Virus record (IMG/VR): IMGVR_UViG_3300045918_000450
Coordinates: 1-28,640 of that record
Length of the DNA: 28,640 nt
Origin: a virus
Direction: 5' to 3' (one strand)
In this document: piece by piece, positions 21,973-27,516 of the stretch
Layout: every line of letters begins with the position of its first letter
Numbering within the stretch: position 1 is the first letter of the stretch
Position numbers and translations under genes: made by a program
Notes under the pieces: model-generated
Seen by the model: the letters and a program-made list of their open reading frames with translations, nothing else
Database searches by the model: none
Told to the model about the DNA's origin: nothing

Positions 21973-22180
21973 GTTCACTGCCGCACAGGCAGCTTAGAAA
22001 TACTCGCGAATATTGCAGAGCCAATACGCTTGGTTCACTGCCGCACAGGCAGCTTAGAAAGCCAACGCTATCTTACAAGCCGCAATTACGGCGTTCACTG
22101 CCGCACAGGCAGCTTAGAAAAACTGGGTAAAACGATGCACGAAGGCAAGCCGGTTCACTGCCGCACAGGCAGCTTATAAA
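21973..22180 (+). CRISPR. Mini CRISPR array A, type I-F, four repeats and three spacers
   Basis: Repeats at 21973-22000, 22033-22060, 22093-22120 and 22153-22180, each 28 nt, with a strict 60-base period; spacers at 22001-22032, 22061-22092 and 22121-22152, each 32 nt. Repeats 1-3 are identical, start with GTTCACTGCCGC and end with GGCAGCTTAGAAA, which is the I-F class pattern; the last repeat ends CTTATAAA. The stem CTGCC/GGCAG with a five-base loop is the Cas6f (Csy4) substrate. 28/32 lengths are exactly those of I-F. It reads on the plus strand, opposite to the phage genes, between gemA and the DUF3164 gene. No cas gene in the window, so processing must rely on the host. Confidence 0.97.
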
Positions 22181-22212
22181 GACCTGCGAGGTTTTAAAAA
22201 CCTCGCAGGTCT
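22181..22212. repeat. Palindromic element, CCTGCGAGG type (copy 4), capping array A
   Basis: Begins at the first base after the last repeat of array A. Perfect arms GACCTGCGAGGTTTT / AAACCTCGCAGGTC, followed by TCTTTGTTAT on the plus strand, which could make it a weak terminator for the array transcript. Confidence 0.85.
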
Positions 22213-22262
22213 TTGTTATAACTTCGCTAAATCTAAACTAACTAATCCCCTAGCCGACTTTT

Positions 22263-22961
22263 TCATAGTGCTGCAATATCCAGTGATATTGCCTCCCATT
22301 CGCTGTCGATATTTTCACGTTTATACACCCGTACATAGCCTTTCGAGCCAATGGGCAATATGGCTTTAGAAATGGCTTGCATGGCTTGTTCCCACTTCGG
22401 ATGTACGATATTAATGCGGCGCAGTTTGAGAATTTCAGCCGTGTTGATGTTGCCATCATTTAGGCTAAAGGCGTTCATCAACAGCGTTTTAGTAATGTCA
22501 TCAACACCTGTGCTTTTCTCTTGAATCAACTCTTCAATGTGGCGTTTTGCCGCCATTAACTCTTCGGTAAAAGTAATGCGCTCAGCATAGGAGATAACAA
22601 TCTTTCTGGTTTGCGAGAAGTTGGTTAGCGTGACACCACTCTTTTTACCACCGATTTTAATGTCATAGTTAGCAAGGCTATAGGCTAAGAATGCCTCAAT
22701 TTTAGCAAAGGCATTGATTTTTACGTCGCGTAAATGGGCTTGTTCTGTTTCCCACTCCGCGACCATTTCATTGACCAGATCATCACGCGCTGCATCAACA
22801 GGGCTGATGATGCTAGCTGGATAAATCCGTCCTTTGCTGTCCACGCGGTGTGGTGTCTCAGGGTTAGCTTTTGCCTCTACACAGCGTGTAAACAGCGATT
22901 TAATATAATCGCTGCTGCGCTGCAAGGGGCTTTTTTCAGTATTTTCAGTTGGGTTTAACAT
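22263..22961 (-). CDS. DUF3164 protein
   Basis: A 232-residue protein: VDSKGRIYPASIISPVDAARDDLVNEMVAEWETEQAHLRD, then SLANYDIKIGGKKSGVTLTNFSQTRKIVISYAERITFTEELMAAKRHIEELIQE, and LKLRRINIVHPKWEQAMQAISKAILPIGSKGYVRVYKRE near the end. This is a close fit to the DUF3164 family, present in almost all Mu-like early regions between the replication genes and gp16. The function is not established; a nucleic-acid role is often assumed. It directly follows the DnaB-like gene with a 15-base gap and is the last gene before array A. Confidence 0.92.
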   Translation of the reverse strand: MLNPTENTEKSPLQRSSDYIKSLFTRCVEAKANPETPHRVDSKGRIYPASIISPVDAARDDLVNEMVAEWETEQAHLRDVKINAFAKIEAFLAYSLANYDIKIGGKKSGVTLTNFSQTRKIVISYAERITFTEELMAAKRHIEELIQEKSTGVDDITKTLLMNAFSLNDGNINTAEILKLRRINIVHPKWEQAMQAISKAILPIGSKGYVRVYKRENIDSEWEAISLDIAAL

Positions 22962-22976
22962 GGTTTTATACCTAGT

Positions 22977-24353
22977 TTAATAGTCATTAGTGGTTGTTTG
23001 TGGGGTGTAAAAATTCTCAAAACGGGTGTATTGCGCTAAAAAACTCAGATTGACTGTCCCGAGTGGCCCGTTACGTTGTTTGCCGATAATAATCTCAGCA
23101 ATGCCTTTGTATTCGCTGTCGGGGTTGTAAACTTCATCCCGATAGACAAATACAATCAAGTCAGCATCCTGTTCAATCGCACCTGAATCGCGTAGATCAG
23201 ACATGATCGGGCGTTTATTGGGTCGTTGCTCAAGATTACGGTTGAGTTGTGATAGGGCAATCACAGGCACAGATAATTCTTTAGCAAGTGCTTTTAAGCC
23301 TCTGGAAATATCGGATATTTGCTGAACGCGGTTATCGCCACTGCTAGGTGCAGACATCAGTTGTAGATAATCGATAACAATTAAGCCCAACTGCCCTTGC
23401 TCTCGTGCTACACGTCTAGCACGAGCGCGGACTTCAAGCACACTAAGAGCCGCGCTGTCATCAATCATCAACTTAGTTTCAGCTAAAGTAGTAATCGCCT
23501 TGGTTAGTAATACCCAGTCGTTATCTTCCAGTTTTCCCGTTCTGACTTTGTGCTGATCGATACGCCCTAGCGAGGACATCATCCGCATCGCTAAGGCATC
23601 GGCGGGCATTTCCATACTGAACACCAACACGGGTTTATCACTGTGCAGGGCAACGGTTTCTGCAATATTCATCGACAGCGCCGTTTTACCCATTGAAGGT
23701 CTACCCGCGACAATGATTAGATCAGCAGGTTGTAAGCCTGAGGTCAGTGCGTCAAAATCAGCAAACCCAGTGCTTATCCCCGTAATTGAGCCTTTTTGGG
23801 CATACAGTTGTTGGATTTTATCAACGGTTTGATTCAATAACGGCTTGATACCAATAAAACCGTCTTGTGTATGTTGCCGCTGTTCAGCGAGTTTAAACAC
23901 CTGCCGTTCAGCATTTTCCAGTAACTCTGTAGTTTCACGTCCTTCAGGATAAAAAGCAGACTGCGATATGTCGGTGCCGACATGAATCAATTGCCGTAAC
24001 ACTGCATAGTCTTTAACGATGTCGGTATATGCCAACACATTGGCAGCAGTTGGCGTGTCTTCAACCAGCATACACAAATAAGGGATTCCGCCGACATTAT
24101 CCAGCTCACCCAGACTGAGTAAGCTATCAGATAGCGTAACTATATCCATTGGCTGTTGTTGCTCTGCTAATTTTGCAATCACTTGAAAAATCAGTTGATG
24201 GTTGCGGCGGTAAAAATCCGCTGCCACTAACTTATCGGCAACCTGCTCCCAACAGCGATTATCCAGCATCAAACTACCCAGCACCGATTGTTCCGCTGGC
24301 AAAGAGTTAGGCGGTGTTTTTAGTTTTTCAATCTCATAATCCTGAGTCAACAT
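22977..24353 (-). CDS. DnaB-type replicative DNA helicase
   Basis: A 458-residue protein of normal DnaB length. The N-terminal domain (SLPAEQSVLGSLMLDNRCWEQVADKLVAADFYRRNHQLIF) binds primase in DnaB; the C-terminal motor shows Walker A GRPSMGKTALSMNIA (about residue 212), VFSMEMPADALAMRMMSS, Walker B LIVIDYLQLM (about residue 322), SRGLKALAKELSVPVIALSQLNR (arginine-finger helix region), and SDLRDSGAIEQDADLIVFVYRDEVYN. All key motifs are intact. Mu uses the host DnaB, so a phage-borne complete copy in a transposable phage is unusual; it could drive replicative transposition independently of the host loader. It overlaps the 137-aa gene by a few bases. Confidence 0.95.
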   Translation of the reverse strand: MLTQDYEIEKLKTPPNSLPAEQSVLGSLMLDNRCWEQVADKLVAADFYRRNHQLIFQVIAKLAEQQQPMDIVTLSDSLLSLGELDNVGGIPYLCMLVEDTPTAANVLAYTDIVKDYAVLRQLIHVGTDISQSAFYPEGRETTELLENAERQVFKLAEQRQHTQDGFIGIKPLLNQTVDKIQQLYAQKGSITGISTGFADFDALTSGLQPADLIIVAGRPSMGKTALSMNIAETVALHSDKPVLVFSMEMPADALAMRMMSSLGRIDQHKVRTGKLEDNDWVLLTKAITTLAETKLMIDDSAALSVLEVRARARRVAREQGQLGLIVIDYLQLMSAPSSGDNRVQQISDISRGLKALAKELSVPVIALSQLNRNLEQRPNKRPIMSDLRDSGAIEQDADLIVFVYRDEVYNPDSEYKGIAEIIIGKQRNGPLGTVNLSFLAQYTRFENFYTPQTTTNDY

Positions 24354-24760
24354 ACATCACCCTTTTTGCTATTCAAACCAAGGTTTGAACGCTGTTGACG
24401 TTGCTGATTCCAAATCCCTGTTTGCTTGACCCAGACAATTTCACAGTCATCATTCACAGGCAGGTGATAACGTAGATATAAACCTGTTTGCAAATGCACC
24501 CCGCGCTCAATAATCTCTGCATTCAAGCTATCCAAGGCAGGAAAGTAGCGAATAACCACCTGAAACTGCCCATTGTTCACAAAAATACCTTTTAAACTCA
24601 CTCGCCCAATGCCGCGCTTTTTCAGCTTATCAATACACAGCCGCGCTGCATTAGGCACATCAAACAGTGATAAATCTGCTGTCACTGGCTTGTTATAGAC
24701 CGCAAACGTCTCACCCTTTGCAGGGCAAGGTGTTCGTAATTTTTTAGTCACCTTAGCCAT
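24347..24760 (-). CDS. Unrecognised early protein, 137 aa
   Basis: Starts at the ATG at 24760, behind a very strong ribosome site (AGGAGGTG). The sequence begins MAKVTKKLRTPCPAKGETFAVY, then ARLCIDKLKKRGIGRVSLKGIFVNNGQFQVVIRYFPALDSLNAEIIERGVHLQTGLYLRYHLPVNDD, probably an alpha/beta domain. The C-terminus, NQQRQQRSNLGLNSKK, includes a translated palindrome (TTCAAACCAAGGTTTGAA). It lies upstream of and overlaps the DnaB-like gene, so a role in replication, such as helicase loading, is possible but unproven. Confidence 0.75.
   Translation of the reverse strand: MAKVTKKLRTPCPAKGETFAVYNKPVTADLSLFDVPNAARLCIDKLKKRGIGRVSLKGIFVNNGQFQVVIRYFPALDSLNAEIIERGVHLQTGLYLRYHLPVNDDCEIVWVKQTGIWNQQRQQRSNLGLNSKKGDVC
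24371..24390. repeat. Short palindrome translated in frame, TTCAAACC-AAGGTTTGAA
   Basis: TTCAAACCAAGGTTTGAA, palindromic, near the 3' end of the 137-aa gene, read as residues SNLGLN. A close variant (with AAGC in the middle) is at 13173. Confidence 0.65.
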
Positions 24761-25304
24761 GACCCACCTCCTGATCTAAGACCTGCGAGGTTTTTAAAAC
24801 CTCGCAGGTCTTGTTATCAGATAAGGTTTTATTCAATGACGGATTCACCCGCATTGCCGCCATCGCCGCCTCATGACATGAGCTGGTAATAAGCTGTATA
24901 GCGTCGTTATGCTGTTGGATATGCGCTAAAAACGCCCCCGTCGATGAAAAAACCCAGCTTGAACAAACCTGTTTATCATAAATACCTGCAGTTTTTGCCT
25001 TAGCTTTTGAGCCATAGCATTTTTCCCATGACTTTAGTTCTTTAGCAGAAAAAATAGACTTGAGTTTCCAACAATAGAACTTCCGACAAATCTCAGACAT
25101 TTGCTCAAGGTCTGTTTCCCGACCATAAAATAACCAATCACCTCTAAACAGGCTATTGACATAAACGGCAATTTTGACCTGCATACCGACTTGTACAGTA
25201 GCCGTCGTGATGTAATAGCCATCAATCAAAAAATAAGACCGATGACCTAGCTGTGGTAAGTCTTTTTTAAGCTCATCACGCTGTGCTTTGGTTAGCTTAG
25301 CCAT
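24753..25304 (-). CDS. Unrecognised early protein, 183 aa, ending in a translated palindrome
   Basis: From the ATG at 25304, MAKLTKAQRDELKKDLPQLGHRSYFLIDGYYI, followed by a beta segment (TTATVQVGMQVKIAVYVNSLFRGDWLFYG) and a helical, cysteine-containing part (EICRKFYCWKLKSIFSAKELKSWEKCYGSK). The last 25 residues include KTCEVLKTSQVLDQ, the translation of a CCTGCGAGG palindrome (24778-24812). It opens into the 137-aa gene with a short overlap. I recognise no family. Its position in the early block, before a replicative helicase, could point to a replication or anti-host role. Confidence 0.75.
   Translation of the reverse strand: MAKLTKAQRDELKKDLPQLGHRSYFLIDGYYITTATVQVGMQVKIAVYVNSLFRGDWLFYGRETDLEQMSEICRKFYCWKLKSIFSAKELKSWEKCYGSKAKAKTAGIYDKQVCSSWVFSSTGAFLAHIQQHNDAIQLITSSCHEAAMAAMRVNPSLNKTLSDNKTCEVLKTSQVLDQEVGHG
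24778..24812. repeat. Palindromic element, CCTGCGAGG type (copy 5), translated in frame
   Basis: AAGACCTGCGAGGTTTTTAA and its inverse, inside the 3' end of the 183-aa gene, adding the residues TCEVLKTSQVL. Confidence 0.9.
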
Positions 25305-25563
25305 GACGCACCCCACTATCGGACTCCAAAGCGTGGACAAAAGGACGCGACAAGAAAACCCGCACTAACTGCCGATCTAGCCCACGTCTAACAATGCCTT
25401 TTTTTTGTACTACCGCTAAATACTCAGCACGCGAATAAAACGCCTTATTAACCTGCTTAGCCACACAGCGAATGCCATTTCTATGCACAAACTGACACAC
25501 AGAGCTTTGTGACATATCCAACTCAGCCGCAATTTCGATTAAAGTAATCATCTCTACACTCAT
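25297..25563 (-). CDS. Small helix-turn-helix protein
   Basis: An 88-residue protein from the ATG at 25563 (MSVEMITLIEIAAELDMSQSSVCQFVHRNGIRCVAKQVNK), with AAGGGGG just before it. Residues 6-30 form a clear helix-turn-helix like that of excisionase or AlpA-type proteins (LIEIAAELDMSQSSVCQFVHRNGI). The C-terminus, RPFVHALESDSGVRHG, contains a translated GGACTCCAAAG-type element. Its start overlaps the stop of the gene before it. A role as a DNA-binding regulator of early genes is likely. Confidence 0.75.
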   Translation of the reverse strand: MSVEMITLIEIAAELDMSQSSVCQFVHRNGIRCVAKQVNKAFYSRAEYLAVVQKKGIVRRGLDRQLVRVFLSRPFVHALESDSGVRHG

Positions 25564-25877
25564 CACGCCCCCTTATTGACACAAGTTTGACAACATTGCC
25601 ACCAAGCCAGTTTACGCACCCCACCAAAAGGCTCAGGTGCGTTATAACGCAAGCGACACTCAGCACGGTTTAACGGTTCTTCAATAAATGGACACAGCAC
25701 CACGTCAACATACTTAGCCGCAAACGTCGCTAGTACCGCATCGGGTTTGCCCCGATAATTATCAGAACAAATACTACGGATCGTCACATCGGCAACCCCT
25801 AACGATTCTGCCAGTTTTGCCGTGCCGATTTCTTTGCGTTTGGCTTTTAACAGCACCAACAAATTATGCAGACTCAT
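25563..25877 (-). CDS. HTH protein with cysteine-rich end, Mu-like early regulator
   Basis: 104 residues from the ATG at 25877 (MSLHNLLVLLKAKRKEIGTAKLAESLGVADVTIRSICSDNYRGKPDAVLATFAAKYV), behind a strong ribosome site (GGAGG, six bases). The N-terminal half is a Cro/LacI-like helix-turn-helix. The C-terminal half has spaced cysteines (VVLCPFIEE, AECRLRY, WWQCCQTCVNKG), which could hold a metal. Proteins of the same layout recur in Mu-like early regions after the B gene. A later start fits better than 25916. Confidence 0.78.
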   Translation of the reverse strand: MSLHNLLVLLKAKRKEIGTAKLAESLGVADVTIRSICSDNYRGKPDAVLATFAAKYVDVVLCPFIEEPLNRAECRLRYNAPEPFGGVRKLAWWQCCQTCVNKGA

Positions 25878-26295
25878 CACACACCTCCGCTGCCCGTAAC
25901 TCATCACCCACATCACAGCGATTCAAGACCTGCGAGGTTTTTAAAACCTCGCAGCTCTCAACAACAAACGGCAACAAGGTTTTGCTATTGGCATCAAACA
26001 CCCCATCTTTACGCATAATCGGATTCTTAGCCCCTAGATCATTCACCAGCCGATACTGATACACGCCGTTGCTAGTCGGCTTACCATCATCTAACCGCTC
26101 ACGCGACAATACCCCTACCCGTGTTAAAAAGGTCAAATACTGCCCTAAATTCCGATCTGCGTGTTTGCGTGAGCCGTCATTCAATACCATCAACAAATCC
26201 GCTAAGGTCACGGTTTTATTCTTGCGAATAATCCACCACGCTCTAGACCGCAATCCATAACTGCGTTGTCGTTTCATACCACGTTTACCCGCCAT
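25864..26295 (-). CDS. Winged-helix-like early protein
   Basis: 143 residues from the ATG at 26295 (MAGKRGMKRQRSYGLRSRAWWIIRKNKTVTLADLLMVLNDGSRKHADRNLGQYLTFLTRVGVLSRERLD). The pattern RSRAWWIIR....TLADLL...NDGS....N...YL..L...GVL, followed by 'GVYQYRLVNDLGAKNPIMRKDGVFDAN', is the winged-helix family that stands directly after the B ATPase in many Mu-like phages. The C-terminal 30 residues contain CEVLKTSQVL, a translated CCTGCGAGG palindrome (25925-25957). Probably a DNA-binding regulator. Confidence 0.8.
   Translation of the reverse strand: MAGKRGMKRQRSYGLRSRAWWIIRKNKTVTLADLLMVLNDGSRKHADRNLGQYLTFLTRVGVLSRERLDDGKPTSNGVYQYRLVNDLGAKNPIMRKDGVFDANSKTLLPFVVESCEVLKTSQVLNRCDVGDELRAAEVCDESA
25925..25957. 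repeat. Palindromic element, CCTGCGAGG type (copy 6), translated in frame
   Basis: Inside the 3' end of the winged-helix gene, adding SCEVLKTSQVLN, the same peptide as in the 183-aa protein. Confidence 0.9.
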
Positions 26296-26296
26296 G

Positions 26297-27022
26297 CTAA
26301 CCACCCTTTTTCAGTGATTTCATCGCGTTTTCACACAGTACAAAATTAGCGGTATCAGCAAAACTCAAACTATCCACACCCTTAGCTTTAGCTATCGCTT
26401 CCAGCGTAGAACACGCCGAAGTCAGCAACCGATACCGCCCCATAGACGATTTATGCGCTTGTGCCACAATCCCAGCATCAATCGCTACCTCACACAGCTC
26501 AGCCAGATACAAAGCGGTATCTTCAATGGTTGCGGGGGTAAATTCGACCACCGCACTAATGCGCGTAGCAATATGGGCTAGCCGATGTTCACCAAAGCGG
26601 TGTTGTTCTGAGCTGTGACAAACCAGAATAAAAATACTCCCTGCCTGTTCAGCAATGCGGCGTAGGTATTCAATGACATCGGCTTTTTTATCCAACCCAT
26701 GTTGGGCTTCATCTAAAATAATCGTGGTGCATTGTTGATTCAGCACCCGTTGAATCGCTTGTTGTTGGGCAAACTTAGTGCCACCTTGCACACCCAATTC
26801 ATAAGCCAACAAATCACGGATATAAGACACCGTCATCCCTGGCATCCCTTCAATATGCACCGCCCGCACCGACGAGCCAAAATAATCCACTGTGCAGGTT
26901 TTGCCCGTCCCCGGTGCGCCCGCCAGCAACAAAATCCGCGCTTCTCTTGCCGCGCCGCTTAATGAATCCACCGCCGCAATAAAGCGTTTGTGATTCGACG
27001 TTTTGACATATTTCATTTTCAT
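26297..27022 (-). CDS. Transposition ATPase, MuB/TniB-like
   Basis: A 241-residue AAA+ ATPase. Walker A LLAGAPGTGKTCTVDYF (about residues 32-48); Walker B TTIILDEAQHGLDKKADVIEYLRRIAEQ (about 98-125), sensor 1 region IFILVCHSSE. The ATG at 27022 has AGGAA seven bases upstream. As in Mu, it lies directly after the transposase (one small gene between). MuB selects target DNA and activates the transposase. It lacks the long N-terminal extension of Mu B, as is usual for the shorter B proteins of Mu-like siphoviruses. Confidence 0.92.
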   Translation of the reverse strand: MKMKYVKTSNHKRFIAAVDSLSGAAREARILLLAGAPGTGKTCTVDYFGSSVRAVHIEGMPGMTVSYIRDLLAYELGVQGGTKFAQQQAIQRVLNQQCTTIILDEAQHGLDKKADVIEYLRRIAEQAGSIFILVCHSSEQHRFGEHRLAHIATRISAVVEFTPATIEDTALYLAELCEVAIDAGIVAQAHKSSMGRYRLLTSACSTLEAIAKAKGVDSLSFADTANFVLCENAMKSLKKGG

Positions 27023-27047
27023 GATTAAATTCCTACTGTTTTGTGAA

Positions 27048-27079
27048 GACCTGCGAGGTTTTAAAAACCTCGCTGGTCT
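27048..27079. repeat. Palindromic element, CCTGCGAGG type (copy 7)
   Basis: In the 178-base gap between the 82-aa gene and B. One base differs in the right arm (CGCTGG). Confidence 0.85.
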
Positions 27080-27117
27080 ATGTTTTAAAACCTGTGCGCT
27101 AACACAGGCGTTTTATA

Positions 27118-27145
27118 GTAGAGACGCGATTAATCGCGTCTCTAC
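27118..27145. repeat. Palindromic element, GTAGAGACGCGATTAATCGC type
   Basis: A perfect 28-base palindrome centred on TTAA, same family as 9136 and 9983. With the copy at 27048 it fills 27023-27200. Confidence 0.9.
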
Positions 27146-27200
27146 GTTACAACGGCAAATTACTCGGATCACGATTCAACTCGCTTCATTACCTGACCCA

Positions 27201-27449
27201 TTACCAACTCCTTAAACCCACCATTTCATCAGGCTCATAACCATGCTGCTGACACAAGGCATAAGGGTCTTTTTCATGATCCTCAAACGTCACAATCAGC
27301 TTTTTAAACAGCTCAATCGCCTTGATTTGCCCCCCTGCCGCTTGCATAATTTCCAACATTGCCAGCTCAATTGTCGCCGTCTTAATCGTCGCCTGACACC
27401 GCGCCTTCGCTAACTCAAATTTTGCAAAACTAATTTTCTCAACTGCCAT
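27201..27449 (-). CDS. Small early protein between A and B, unknown function
   Basis: An 82-residue protein, MAVEKISFAKFELAKARCQATIKTATIELAMLEIMQAAGGQIKAIELFKKLIVTFEDHEKDPYALCQQHGY. Two amphipathic helices and a short acidic end. It stands between transposase and B ATPase, where Mu-like phages often have a small gene. I recognise no family. It could adjust A-B interplay or have an unrelated early role. Confidence 0.65.
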   Translation of the reverse strand: MAVEKISFAKFELAKARCQATIKTATIELAMLEIMQAAGGQIKAIELFKKLIVTFEDHEKDPYALCQQHGYEPDEMVGLRSW

Positions 27450-27481
27450 ACCTCACCCCTCATTAAATTAACTACCCCCAA

Positions 27482-27513
27482 GACCTGCGAGGTTTTAAAA
27501 ACCGCGTAGATCT
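27482..27513. repeat. Palindromic element, CCTGCGAGG type (copy 8)
   Basis: A decayed copy (right arm ACCGCGTAGATCT) directly after the transposase stop at 27517. Confidence 0.8.
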
Positions 27514-27516
27514 AAT

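Noticed and set aside
22001-22032. Spacer A1 resembling the DnaB-like gene (a 12-base run, TCTGCAATATTC near 23650) or the head-morphogenesis gene (residues ANIAE).
   Set aside because: Both reach only about 18 of 32 matches; such levels are expected by chance or by a shared short codon run, so no target is claimed.
22061-22092. Spacer A2 beginning like the QRY codons of the gene at 9333-9833.
   Set aside because: Nine of the first eleven bases agree, but the rest does not align.
22181-22212. The palindrome after array A as a fifth CRISPR repeat or spacer.
   Set aside because: It belongs to the dispersed CCTGCGAGG family and no further repeat follows.
27003-27215. A 70-residue plus-strand frame between B and the 82-aa gene.
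   Set aside because: It is made of two palindromes and the opposite strand of real genes.
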